This document shows, one piece after another, positions 16,355 through 27,620 of a stretch of 34,992 bases of DNA. Numbering within the stretch: position 1 is the first letter of the stretch; each line of letters opens with the position of its first letter. Position numbers and translations under genes: made by a program. The DNA comes from Desulfococcaceae bacterium HSG8 (GTDB lineage Bacteria > Desulfobacterota > Desulfobacteria > Desulfobacterales > 4be13). The notes under the pieces were generated by a model. That model ran no database searches and had not been told where the DNA came from. It was given only the letters and a program-made list of their open reading frames with translations. Location: NCBI GenBank assembly GCA_030378015.1, contig JAUCGG010000032.1:1-34992 (forward strand). Direction: 5' to 3'.

Positions 16355-16755
16355 ATCAGTTTTTTCACATAGCAAGAGCTTCATGCGCTGTGGCAGATGT
16401 CGAGTATGTTGTCGTTTTCGGATCAAACGCGATACTTCCGTGGCTTAATGATCTGGGAATCCGGGATATGAGACAGTTCATTACTCCCGAGGATGTCTCC
16501 AGGGAACTTGATCTCTGTGTCGGGGACGGCAGAGATGACCGCCTCAATACGCTCGTTGACGGAACGATAGGCGAACTCAGTCAGTTTGATGAGACATTCG
16601 GAATTTATGCTCACCCGAACCCGGTCGAAGGGCTTTTTCATGCCCCGTCCTCATGGCAGAAGCGGATATGTTCTTTCCGGCGCAATCTGAAAGATTACGC
16701 CACATGTATTTTCACGGTAAAGGATAATCAGGATTTACAGAATGTTATCCTGTAA
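16345..16755 (+). CDS. DUF6036-like nucleotidyltransferase, 3'-truncated
   Basis: The 136-residue frame starts at a GTG with AGGA 7 nt upstream. The pattern VVVFGSNAILPW, then SRELDLCVGDG, then DGTIGELSQFDETFGIYAHP and SSWQKR, matches small nucleotidyltransferase-fold proteins of the DUF6036 kind (a GS motif followed by a D/E-x-D pair). Similarity ends at about residue 105. The remaining codons (RNLKDYATCIFTVKDNQDLQ) are translated from repeat DNA (GCAATCTGAAAGATTACG, also found in the 239-bp element, and TCCTGTAAATCC words). The C-terminus has therefore probably been replaced by a repeat insertion, and activity is doubtful. Confidence 0.6.
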   Translation: MQLDQFFHIARASCAVADVEYVVVFGSNAILPWLNDLGIRDMRQFITPEDVSRELDLCVGDGRDDRLNTLVDGTIGELSQFDETFGIYAHPNPVEGLFHAPSSWQKRICSFRRNLKDYATCIFTVKDNQDLQNVIL

Positions 16756-16812
16756 ATCCTTTAATCCTGTAAATCGTGGTTCTGACAAATGGCCGAAACG
16801 AAGATCAAGGCC

Positions 16813-17029
16813 AGCAAAGGAGATAAAGAATATCCTTTCTTATGCAGCGTAAGACGTCGGAACAATATGTCCTTATTTGGAATTCGGTTATGACTGATAC
16901 AGGTAAAAAAGTGCAAAAAACCGCTTCGCTTAATTTTTGCACTCCTTTCCTCGAGATTGGTCGGATCGTTTTCAAAATCTCCCGGGTCTGCAAACAGCAG
17001 CCCGGCTAAAATTACACCGCAACCGCCCT
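16813..17029 (+). repeat. Duplicated higA-tail segment, copy 2
   Basis: Matches 7994-8213, carrying the last codons of higA without the rest of the gene. In this copy the hairpin GTGCAAAAA (16911-16919) / TTTTTGCAC (16934-16942) is complete, while in copy 1 its right arm is altered. The hairpin may be the original higBA terminator. Confidence 0.85.
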
Positions 17030-17063
17030 GAAATAAATTCCGGGGCTGAAAACCGATCCTGTT

Positions 17064-17843
17064 ATGTCATATTTTCTCAAATTATTAATTTCATTAATTA
17101 TTACGTTCTTAGGATTCGCAGGAAACATCCGGGCGGATCAGGAAGAACCTCCTTTTTATCCGGGCGAAAAACTGGTTTTTGACCTTAAATGGACAGTTGT
17201 AAAGGCCGGGGAAGCCACACTTGAAGTTTTTCCTGTTGAAACTGTCAACGGGGTTCAGGCATATCATTTTGTGATGACCGCCAGAACCCTGCCGTTTCTT
17301 GATTTTTTTTATAAAGTCCGGGACAGGATTGATGCATATACAGATGTAGATATGACGCACTCGGTTTTATATAAAAAAAAGCAGCGGGAGGGGAAAACCC
17401 ACAGGGATATCATTGTTCATTTTGATTGGGAAAAAAATGAAGCACATTATTCCAATTTTGGTAAAAAACGGGAGCCTTTATTCCTGCTGCCCGGGGCATT
17501 TGACCCTTTGTCTGCTTTTTATTTTTCCCGCTTTTCCGATTTTAAAGAAAATGCAGAGATAAGAAGACCTGTTACAGACGGAAAGAAATGTGTCATCGGC
17601 AGGGTGTCCGTTGTCAGAAGGGAAAAGATCGAGGTGGCAGGCAGGACATATGACGCCTGGCTCCTGGAGCCTGAGCTGAATCATATCGGCGGTGTATTTG
17701 AAAAAAGCAAAGATGCGAAAATCCAGGTATGGGTATCGGCTGATAAACGGCGGATTCCTCTCAGGATAAAAAGCAAAGTGATTGTCGGCAGTTTTGTCGG
17801 GGAACTTGTTTCTTCCTCCTTCCATCCCGCGGATTCGGAGTGA
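17064..17843 (+). CDS. DUF3108 periplasmic protein
   Basis: A 259-residue protein with a signal peptide (hydrophobic residues ~5-19, likely cleavage near NIRA-DQEE). The body is the DUF3108 type: YPGEKLVFDLKWTVVKAGEATLEV at the start, a middle KVRDRIDAYTD, and near the end IQVWVSADKRRIPLRIKSKVIVGSFVGELVS. These are beta-rich envelope proteins without an established activity. No convincing ribosome site precedes the ATG, which lies 35 nt after the end of the duplicated higA-tail segment; that segment may have displaced the native upstream region. The next gene is 281 nt away across repeats. Confidence 0.85.
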   Translation: MSYFLKLLISLIITFLGFAGNIRADQEEPPFYPGEKLVFDLKWTVVKAGEATLEVFPVETVNGVQAYHFVMTARTLPFLDFFYKVRDRIDAYTDVDMTHSVLYKKKQREGKTHRDIIVHFDWEKNEAHYSNFGKKREPLFLLPGAFDPLSAFYFSRFSDFKENAEIRRPVTDGKKCVIGRVSVVRREKIEVAGRTYDAWLLEPELNHIGGVFEKSKDAKIQVWVSADKRRIPLRIKSKVIVGSFVGELVSSSFHPADSE

Positions 17844-17867
17844 AATTCGCTATCCTAATCTGTTTTG

Positions 17868-18003
17868 ACCCTGGGCCAGATTATGTAACCCCTTCGGGGT
17901 ATTATCTATCCCTTTCAGGGAAAAAACATTATTCGGGATTTATTTCCCAGGGTGACGCTGCGCTGACGCTGGGATAGATTATGTAACCCCCTTCGGGGTA
18001 TTA
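17868..18003. repeat. Direct repeats with CCCCTTCGGGG hairpins
   Basis: AGATTATGTAACCCCTTCGG occurs at about 17878 and, with one extra C, at about 17976. Each forms a TACCCCGAAGGGGTTA-type hairpin. CCCTGGG and CCCAGGG words lie between them and match the region after hdrA at 14585 in inverted order. No gene is seen in 17844-18124. Confidence 0.7.
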
Positions 18004-18124
18004 AATACTTATAGACTTATCCGGAATTTACAAGTTGCTGTACTACAAGGCATTTGACAACCCCGGCTGCACAAAGCCGAAAGACTTTTTGCAGCCCTCA
18101 GACAATAAAGGAATTTAACGAACC

Positions 18125-21100
18125 ATGATTATATCCGATTCAGCCATAAAAAACCGAATCAGCGTGGTTGTCCTAGCGGTGATTATCTTCATCATGGGGA
18201 CATATTGTTACAGTGTCCTCCCCAGGGAAAGCGCGCCGGACATCACAATTCCCAATGTGTTTGTCTCCACAGACTACAAAGGGGTGTCGTCTTCGGACAT
18301 GGAGACATCTGTCACCATAGAGATTGAGAAAAAGCTCAAAGGGCTTGAGAACGTCAAGAAAATCAAGTCGGTCAGTTCCGAAGGCATGTCCCAGATCAAC
18401 ATTGAATTCATCCCCGGAACGGATATTGATGAGGTCCTGCAAAAAGTGAAGGATAAGGTGGATGAGGCAAAAGGTGAGCTTCCCTCGGATCTGGAGAATG
18501 ACCCCTCGGTGTTCGAGGTGAATTTCTCTGAAATGCCGATTGTCATCTTTTCTCTCAGCGGAACCTGCGGGATCACCTGCCTGAAAGATATTGCCGATGA
18601 TCTGAAAGACGATATAGAGGCCATCCCCGGAATCCTGGAAGTTGATGTCACCGGCGGCCTTGAGCGGGAGATCCGCATTGAAGTGGAACCGGACAAGCTG
18701 GCCTACTATCGGATTCCCATTACATCCTTCCAGTCCGTGGTCAGCAGCGAGAATCAGAATACCTCCGGCGGTTCGATTACCTTGGGGGATGGCCGCTATC
18801 AACTGCGGGTTCCTGGCGAATTTAAAACACCGGAAGACATCTACGGCCTTGTCATCAGTTCTCACCAAGGCAGGCCAGTATATCTGAAAGATGTGGCCCG
18901 TGTGGTGGACGGCTTCAAAGAGGAAACCAGCCGATCCCGCCTGAACGGACGGGAAGCGGTGAATATTTCTGTTAAAAAGCGGGCCGGGGAAAATATCATC
19001 GCGATCAGTGACCAGATTGATGAATTGCTTGAACACAGATCCCTGGCATGGCCCACCGGGACACAGATCACCAAACTCATGGATCAGGCAAAAGAAATCC
19101 GTCAGCAGGTGGCGGATCTTGAGAATAATATTATCTCCGGGCTTATCCTTGTGGTTGTTGTGCTGTTTTTTGTCCTGGGCATAAGGAATGCGATCCTGGT
19201 AGGGATTGCCATCCCTTTTTCCATGCTGCTTTCCTTTGCAATTCTTTATCTGATTGACATTACGCTGAATATGGTTGTTCTCTTCAGCCTGACCCTTGCG
19301 CTGGGAATGCTTGTTGATAACGCCATCGTCATTGTGGAAAATATATGCCGCTACATGGAGCAGGGCGTTCCCCGCATCGAAGCAGCGATGAGGGCAACCT
19401 CCGAGGTGGCCTACCCTGTCATCGGTTCGACCTTCACCACCCTTGCCGCATTTTTTCCCATGATCTTCTGGCCCGGCATCATGGGGGAATTTATGAAATA
19501 CCTGCCAATCACCCTGATCGTCACCCTGACATCGAGCCTGTTTGTGGCTATGGTGATCAATCCCGCGCTCACCGCAATTTTTGCAAGACTGAAGAAACGC
19601 GCTGGTTCCGAGACTTCGGATGTTTCCATGAGCGCGGAGGAAGTTGCATCTTCCGGTGAAAAGCCCATTGAAATTAAGGGGCCGCTTCTCAGATTTTACT
19701 TCCGGCTCATTAATCTCGCGCTCGACAGCCGTCTGACCGTTATCTTTATTTCATTCGTCTTTCTGATCATTCTTGTCCAGATCTGGCTTCTCGCGGTGGG
19801 GCTGGAAAAACCTGTTGAATTTTTTCCCAGCATTGACCCCAAAAGCGCTTACGTCAATGTTGATCCCCCGGAGGGAGCAGACCTGGACTATATTGACCGG
19901 ATCATCAAAACTGTGGAAATGGCCGTCAACGGCGTTACAGACGAATCAGGAAAAACAGATGTCCTGCCCCTTGATCGTTATAAAGCTTCGCACACTCCCA
20001 AAAAGCATATAGCCGCGGGGGGAGAGGAATTTTTCTCATCAAGTGATCTGGAGAATATCGAGCATGTCTATGCAAAAGTTGTGGAAACCTCAGGCGGCGG
20101 GAATTCTTTCGAGCCCAACCTGCCGAATCATATCGGTATCCAGTTTGTTGATCTGGAGGATCGCGAAACCCCGTCCGCACTGACCCTTGAAAAAGTAAGA
20201 AACCGGGTGAAGGGCATTCCCGGAGCGCGGATCACTGTGGCAGAGCAGGAAGAGGGCCCGCCCACGGGCGCGCCGATTAATATTGAGATATCAGGAGATG
20301 ACTTCCGAGTATTGGGAAGCCTTGCAAAAAATGTGCGAAAGCTTATTGAAAAAATTCCTTTTGTTGAGGATGTCCAAGATGATTATGTCGAAGGAATTCC
20401 CTCCATACTGGTGAACATTGACCGCCAGAAAGCCGCGTTGTTCGGACTCTCAACAAATTCAATCGGGTTCGCGTTGAAAACAGCCTATAACGGGCTGGAG
20501 GTCTCCACCTACCGGGAGGGCGATGATGATTATGATATCACGGTCAAACTTCCTGAAAGCGACCTTATCGTCACAGATGTGCTTCATAAACTCATGATCC
20601 CCACGCCTTCGGGCCAGCTTGTTCCCCTGACAACCCTGGCCTCTATCAGCTATTCCGGGAGTATCGGCGATATCGTGAGAATCAATCATGAGCGGGTGGT
20701 CACGGTAAAATCAAATGTGGATGAGACAAAAATTCCGGGCCCCGTGGCAAGGGCACAGGCAGAGGAACTGCTCAAAGACTTCCCCCTGCCTGCCGGGTAC
20801 AGGCTCAAATTTACCGGGGAAGAAGAACACCAGAAAGAGTCAGAGGAATTCCTGTCAAAAGCCTTTGTCATTGCCGTATTCCTCATATTTCTCATCCTGG
20901 TTACGCTTTTTAACTCCGTATCCCAACCCCTGATCATCCTGACCTCCGTGATCTTATCCCTTGGCGGGGCATTCCTGGGACTTACCGTGATAAAATCTTC
21001 TTTCGGAATTATCATGTCCGGGGTGGGGGTTATTTCTCTCGCCGGGGTGGTGGTAAATAACGCCATTGTCCTGATTGACTATACGAACAAGCTCAGGGAA

Positions 21101-21448
21101 AGGGGAATGGAGCTTCGCGACGCACTGGTATCAGCCGGGGCCACAAGACTCCGGCCCGTGCTGCTGACTGCTGTAACTACTGTGTTAGGTCTCATTCCCA
21201 TGGTGACAGGGGTATCTTATGATTTTCACAAAATGGCCATGTCCTATGTAAGCGAATCAACCCAGTGGTGGCGGACTATGGCCATTGTCGTGATTTTCGG
21301 GCTTGTAATAGCCACCTTTCTGACGCTGGTGGTCGTACCGGTTCTGTACTCCCTGCTTGCTTCTCTGAACGAAGGAGCCAGATCCTTTACGCAGAAGGCA
21401 AAGGAGATATATTGGAAGCCGTTTGAAGACAGGAAAGCTGATGCGTAA
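18125..21448 (+). CDS. RND-family efflux transporter, inner-membrane permease
   Basis: A 1107-residue AcrB-type proton-driven pump. It has TM1 near residues 10-29, a large periplasmic porter loop, TM2-6 (about 335-480), a long cytoplasmic linker, TM7 (about 537-560), a second loop, and TM8-12 (about 910-1080). The TM4 motif reads GMLVDNAIVIVEN (about 394-406), keeping the first of AcrB's two aspartates and replacing the second by Asn. The TM10 Lys position is Asn in GVVVNNAIVLIDY (about 973-985). This pattern is common in a large RND subgroup. No membrane-fusion or outer-membrane channel gene is adjacent, so partners are encoded elsewhere and the substrate cannot be predicted. AAGGAA lies about 11 nt before the ATG. 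Confidence 0.92.
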   Translation: MIISDSAIKNRISVVVLAVIIFIMGTYCYSVLPRESAPDITIPNVFVSTDYKGVSSSDMETSVTIEIEKKLKGLENVKKIKSVSSEGMSQINIEFIPGTDIDEVLQKVKDKVDEAKGELPSDLENDPSVFEVNFSEMPIVIFSLSGTCGITCLKDIADDLKDDIEAIPGILEVDVTGGLEREIRIEVEPDKLAYYRIPITSFQSVVSSENQNTSGGSITLGDGRYQLRVPGEFKTPEDIYGLVISSHQGRPVYLKDVARVVDGFKEETSRSRLNGREAVNISVKKRAGENIIAISDQIDELLEHRSLAWPTGTQITKLMDQAKEIRQQVADLENNIISGLILVVVVLFFVLGIRNAILVGIAIPFSMLLSFAILYLIDITLNMVVLFSLTLALGMLVDNAIVIVENICRYMEQGVPRIEAAMRATSEVAYPVIGSTFTTLAAFFPMIFWPGIMGEFMKYLPITLIVTLTSSLFVAMVINPALTAIFARLKKRAGSETSDVSMSAEEVASSGEKPIEIKGPLLRFYFRLINLALDSRLTVIFISFVFLIILVQIWLLAVGLEKPVEFFPSIDPKSAYVNVDPPEGADLDYIDRIIKTVEMAVNGVTDESGKTDVLPLDRYKASHTPKKHIAAGGEEFFSSSDLENIEHVYAKVVETSGGGNSFEPNLPNHIGIQFVDLEDRETPSALTLEKVRNRVKGIPGARITVAEQEEGPPTGAPINIEISGDDFRVLGSLAKNVRKLIEKIPFVEDVQDDYVEGIPSILVNIDRQKAALFGLSTNSIGFALKTAYNGLEVSTYREGDDDYDITVKLPESDLIVTDVLHKLMIPTPSGQLVPLTTLASISYSGSIGDIVRINHERVVTVKSNVDETKIPGPVARAQAEELLKDFPLPAGYRLKFTGEEEHQKESEEFLSKAFVIAVFLIFLILVTLFNSVSQPLIILTSVILSLGGAFLGLTVIKSSFGIIMSGVGVISLAGVVVNNAIVLIDYTNKLRERGMELRDALVSAGATRLRPVLLTAVTTVLGLIPMVTGVSYDFHKMAMSYVSESTQWWRTMAIVVIFGLVIATFLTLVVVPVLYSLLASLNEGARSFTQKAKEIYWKPFEDRKADA

Positions 21449-21512
21449 TTCGTAATGTAATGCGTAGTGCGTAATTCGTGAAATATGAAAGCCTACTAAA
21501 TGCTCGCTTGGG

Positions 21513-21744
21513 ATGTAGGGTGGGTGGAGCGAAGCGCAACCCACCATTTGTTATTATCAGCAGATGGGGAAAATACCCTGAACTGCCCCGGCGGATTGAC
21601 AAATCCACCTGAACTGCTTGAGATTTATCAATCGTTCGACTGAACTCACGCCGAAACCCAAGCGAGCGTTTCGGGAGCGTTTTCCGTCTGCTGATTATGA
21701 TTATGTTCTTCGGTGGGTTGCGCTTCGCTCCACCCACCCTACAT
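21513..21744. repeat. 232-bp element with 33-bp perfect inverted ends
   Basis: The left end ATGTAGGGTGGGTGGAGCGA (continuing to ACCCACC at 21545) is repeated exactly in inverse at 21712-21744. A second, inner inverted pair (ATCAGCAGATGGGGAAAA near 21557 and TTTTCCGTCTGCTGAT near 21680) is nested inside, with a diverged ATTGACAAATCC hairpin word at 21596. No clear target duplication is visible. It fills the RND-cheW gap. Confidence 0.85.
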
Positions 21745-21781
21745 CTCCGGGTATTTTATTTTTACGGTAAAGGAGGATAAC

Positions 21782-22354
21782 ATGGAATCAATCGAACAAA
21801 CCAACTCTTCTCAATATCTCACATTTACACTGGGAGAGGAAATTTTTGCCCTCGGAATCAACCGGGTACGGGAAGTTCTGGATTACAAAACCATTGGTAA
21901 AGTCCCCGGGATGCCGCCGTTTATCAGGGGCGTGATAAATCTCCGGGGCGATGTCGTACCCGTGATAGACCTGCGGGTCAAACTGGGGATGACTCTCACC
22001 CGGAAGGAGACAGATACCTGCATCGTAATCATGGAAATAAATGTTGACGGCGAACTGGTTCAGATGGGCGCGCTGGCTGATTCAGTCAGAGAAGTCACGG
22101 ATCTGACAACAAGCCAGGTGGCCCCGCCTCCCAAGATCGGAAAGAAATATAAAATTGACTTTATCAAGGGAATCGGCAAGCAGGAGGAAACCTTTCTGAT
22201 CATTCTTGATATAGACAGGGTACTCTCGGAAGATGAACGCTCCCTAGTCCGGGCAACAGCCGAAGTCGCAGATAGCGATTCGGAAGAAATCTCCTCCGCA
22301 TTCCCCCCGATGTCTGATATGCCGGATATTGATGTCATGTCCGCGGGGGTATAG
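21782..22354 (+). CDS. cheW: CheW chemotaxis coupling protein
   Basis: A 190-residue cytoplasmic adaptor linking chemoreceptors to the CheA kinase. CheW signatures are clear: YLTFTLGEEIFALGINRVREVL, VPGMPPFIRGVINLRGDVVPVIDLR, then VDSVREV-type ADSVREVTDL and DFIKGIGKQEETFLIILDIDRVL. The ATG at 21782 has AGGAGG 6 nt upstream; the frame is open further 5' into repeat DNA and that part should be ignored. A C-terminal tail of ~25 acidic, low-complexity residues extends beyond the core. No other chemotaxis gene is adjacent. Confidence 0.95.
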   Translation: MESIEQTNSSQYLTFTLGEEIFALGINRVREVLDYKTIGKVPGMPPFIRGVINLRGDVVPVIDLRVKLGMTLTRKETDTCIVIMEINVDGELVQMGALADSVREVTDLTTSQVAPPPKIGKKYKIDFIKGIGKQEETFLIILDIDRVLSEDERSLVRATAEVADSDSEEISSAFPPMSDMPDIDVMSAGV

Positions 22355-22527
22355 TAAGCACCTGTTCTTCGGAGCATTGGATTTTAATTTTGATTAGGTT
22401 GGCAGTCTTCAGAGAACGACGCTTTCGGCCATATTGTCTGAACTCGGATTTTCAAGATTAAAGGATTGACAGGATTTACAGTACCTTGTCTGCTTCATTA
22501 AACAATTCGAACCGAATCTCTGCATGA

Positions 22528-22947
22528 TCAAAGCAATTGATCTTCAGTAATCAGTCCGCGTCGATAAGATTTGATCAGCACCCACAATGAACCATGCACC
22601 GATAAGCCATTTTTTCGGGCAACATGACGTCCCCGTTCCTCATCCATCAAAAGCATGGCATTATGGGAAAGCGCCAACGCAATTGCTTCTTTTTCACCCA
22701 GATCAAGATTTGCAGATGACAAATGGGCGGGGATGACAATGCTGCCTTCAGGATACCAATAATTCTGTGCCAAGAATGATCGGAGCGTATAAGCATCTGA
22801 ATAGCCGCGCCGGATTCCGGCTGTGACACATTCTTCCCAGACTGAACGGGGAAACACGGGTTTCCCGCAAACTTCTTTAAGATGAAGAATGTTGAGCTTT
22901 GCAAAGACCATCAGCGGGCCCGCGTTCGTCACCACGCCATGTATCAT
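22528..22947 (-). CDS. PIN-domain toxin-like protein (DUF3368 type)
   Basis: A 139-residue PIN-fold protein. Its start VVTNAGPLMVFAKLNILHLL follows the DUF3368 pattern, where the first active-site Asp is often Asn, as here. LDLGEKEAIALALSHNAMLLMDEERGRHVARKNGLSVHGSLWVL carries the later conserved acidic residues. PIN toxins are Mg-dependent RNases. The gene overlaps the upstream antitoxin-like gene by 4 nt (ATGA), so they are translated together. It is the last gene of a four-gene minus-strand unit. Confidence 0.85.
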   Translation of the reverse strand: MIHGVVTNAGPLMVFAKLNILHLKEVCGKPVFPRSVWEECVTAGIRRGYSDAYTLRSFLAQNYWYPEGSIVIPAHLSSANLDLGEKEAIALALSHNAMLLMDEERGRHVARKNGLSVHGSLWVLIKSYRRGLITEDQLL

Positions 22948-23216
22948 TCTGCAAGTTCTTCCTGTACAGTTTCTTCGGAAAAATCGGGTTCAATCCCACA
23001 CAGGCGGAGTTCACGGATCAGATCCTGTTTGGGCAGTCCGATCTGTTCCGAAATATAGCCCGGTGATCCCACATCGTCACGATATAGCTGAACTGCACGT
23101 TTGATTTTATACTGACGGATACCCAGACGAAAAATTTGTTTATATGTCAGTTCTTCTTCAGGTAATCCCGTAATCCACTCACGGGGAATGGTCACTGTTA
23201 TGGTCTGTTCCATCAT
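22944..23216 (-). CDS. UPF0175-like antitoxin
   Basis: A 90-residue protein whose N-terminus TITVTIPREWITGLPEEEL and helix KQIFRLGIRQYKIKRAVQLYRDD, followed by GYISEQIGLPKQDLIRELRLCG, resemble UPF0175 proteins. These are regularly paired with DUF3368 PIN toxins and carry a predicted helix-turn-helix. The start ATG overlaps the stop of the small upstream gene, and its own end overlaps the PIN gene, so all are coupled. Role as antitoxin is inferred from pairing and family. Confidence 0.75.
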   Translation of the reverse strand: MMEQTITVTIPREWITGLPEEELTYKQIFRLGIRQYKIKRAVQLYRDDVGSPGYISEQIGLPKQDLIRELRLCGIEPDFSEETVQEELAE

Positions 23217-23380
23217 GCTTTTTCTCCGTTTACCGTCTCGGAAGTGGTTTCTTTTTCTGCTGCTTCTGCCAGTCCTCTCCCCGGGTTCTTACTTTTTATC
23301 CGAGTTCTTAACAATTTGGTTTTTTTATAAAAATCCTGTAAATTTTCAATTTCCCTGACGACTTCCTGTATTTTTGTCAT
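23213..23380 (-). CDS. Small basic hypothetical protein
   Basis: A 55-residue product starting MTKIQEVVREIENLQDFYKK, probably helical, with a basic middle (KLLRTRIKSKNPGRG) and an acidic tail. The ATG at 23380 has GAGG 9 nt upstream; an in-frame ATG at 23395 is the alternative. It overlaps the end of the nucleotidyltransferase gene by 35 nt and the antitoxin start by 4 nt. The overlaps argue that it is real and co-translated. Not recognised as any family. Confidence 0.5.
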   Translation of the reverse strand: MTKIQEVVREIENLQDFYKKTKLLRTRIKSKNPGRGLAEAAEKETTSETVNGEKA

Positions 23381-23822
23381 TTTCCAATGCCTCAATATCT
23401 GCGATATCCTGCTTTGAATTTCTGAAACGTTTCATCCGAATCAGATCCTCACGACTTGCAATACATGTTAAGCCGTATTCGGTTTCCTCTGTAACAGCAT
23501 TTTTAATTATTTCAGCATGTCTTTCTTCATTGCCTGCAAGCAGGTCTATTGTAAGCGAATCTTCCCCTTCGATTTTAGTCAGCCTGTGAAGTGTGATATT
23601 TGTACTCTTAAAGGTCCAAGAGCTTGCTTCAGATATATATCCCATTTTTTTTAAGACATATTTAAGATCGTCAATGTCCTTGGCAAGTACCAGGATATCA
23701 ATATCTTTCGTATATCTCGGCCGGGTATGAAATGACAATGCGATACCTCCCACAACCGCATATCGGATATCTGCCTCGTTCAGCTTTTTTATTATAGAAA
23801 AAAATTCATCATAAAGATTCAT
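23346..23822 (-). CDS. AbiEii/DUF6036-type nucleotidyltransferase
   Basis: A 158-residue nucleotidyltransferase-fold protein. VVGGIALSFHTRPRYTKDIDILV gives the GG motif, the R-x-T-x-D-I-D catalytic metal site (DID) and the following strand. LTIDLLAGNEERHAEI gives the third conserved Asp, and IASREDLIRMKRFRNSKQDIADIEAL is the typical C-terminal R-x-K-D-x-x-D-I helix. Proteins of this kind act as antitoxins or toxins that transfer nucleotides (MNT and AbiEii groups). It is the first gene of the minus-strand unit leading to the PIN toxin. Confidence 0.85.
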   Translation of the reverse strand: MNLYDEFFSIIKKLNEADIRYAVVGGIALSFHTRPRYTKDIDILVLAKDIDDLKYVLKKMGYISEASSWTFKSTNITLHRLTKIEGEDSLTIDLLAGNEERHAEIIKNAVTEETEYGLTCIASREDLIRMKRFRNSKQDIADIEALENDKNTGSRQGN

Positions 23823-23877
23823 TGTTTCCGACCGTATCCCGTTTCAGAAATGATGTCCGGGTATAAATTCTGCGGAG

Positions 23878-24056
23878 TGCTTTGTCTGGATTATCGGCAA
23901 AGCAAGCTTTGCACTCCGCGTTCGTTCAAAAACCTGTTTTTCTCACTCACCGACTCAGATGTTTTAACCCGGAATCCACTGTCTGTAAAAGTTTTCGATC
24001 TACTGGCTGTAGAATAGAACAATTTTCAAAACAATTTGAAAAATTGTTCTACAGCC
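23878..24056. repeat. Palindromic repeats upstream of nucleotidyltransferase unit
   Basis: Three signals lie here: a GGAGTGC...GCACTCC inverted pair (about 23875-23920), an AACCCGGAATCCACTG word (about 23962), and a strong palindrome at 24005-24056 (GGCTGTAGAA...TTCTACAGCC, with inner TAGAACAATTTTCAAA and its inverse around a 4-nt loop). No gene is credible in 23823-24500. Confidence 0.65.
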
Positions 24057-24507
24057 GGAAAAAATGTGAACTACTTTTTATCTTTTATGAAGGATGTCAT
24101 TTTATCTTCTATAATCCGCCTGAAAATGCTTGGGATTTGTCAATCCCAAGCGAGCATTTGGAAACACTTCCATTTACTGAAAATGGCTATCCGATATTTC
24201 ACTGATTATTTTATTTTACCAAGAGTAAATATAATAACATAAACAGGATGCGGATTTCAACATTTTCCTGAAAAAAATTCCTAAAGGCATTGATATTTGC
24301 TCGGGCGGTCATCAGGTAGGATATTGCTCGGATTTGTCAATCATATCCGGTCGGTCTGATTTTTTCCTTGACAGTTTTCATAGACGCATCATAAAAAATC
24401 CCATTATCGCCAATGAAAACTTGAAAAATCTGTTTATTTTCTTTATACAAAAGATCCTGCAAGCATTCAACCTCTCAGATGTCAGTACAGAAAGTTTTGC
24501 AAACAAT

Positions 24508-24779
24508 GGATTCCGGGTTAAAATTAAAAAACATCCGTTTTTTAATTCCCCGGAATGACAGACGCTGGTTTAGGATAACATACTGCCATTCCAGGGAAAA
24601 TCGGAAAACGGATGTTTTCCGGTTTTAACCCGGAATCCACTGTTTGCAAAAGTTTTCGAATGTCAGGAGATGGAAAAAGTTCGTGGTACAGCAGTTTGTA
24701 AGTTCGTCCCTTGCTCCCGGACTGACAAGTCCGGCAGTGGCTCGGATTTGCCAATCCGAGCCGAGCAAGGGGCGAACTT
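24508..24779. repeat. CCCGGAATCCACTG palindromes and a nested inverted repeat
   Basis: ATTCCGGGTTAAAATTAAAA, GTTTTTTAATTCCCCGGAAT and AACCCGGAATCCACTG belong to the family tandemly repeated at 30674-30985. From 24700 to 24779 a 17-bp pair AAGTTCGTCCCTTGCTC / GAGCAAGGGGCGAACTT (one mismatch) encloses two small hairpins, including CTCGGATTTGCCAATCCGAG, which is the 118-bp-unit hairpin word. This nested block ends about 70 nt before the phosphorylase start. Confidence 0.75.
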
Positions 24780-24851
24780 ATGAATTCCGCGTTTTTCCAT
24801 CTGCTGATTGCCATGAAAAGTGCGACCCCATTATCAAAGGAATCTTAACAA

Positions 24852-27613
<2,762 letters not shown>

Positions 27614-27620
27614 GGTGCAT

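Noticed and set aside
18173..19036. 287-codon minus-strand frame inside the RND gene
   Set aside because: It lies antisense to a strongly conserved coding region and shows no family pattern; a codon-bias shadow.
24334..24558. 74-codon plus-strand frame
   Set aside because: No ribosome site, its end lies in the CCCGGAAT repeat family, no recognisable pattern.
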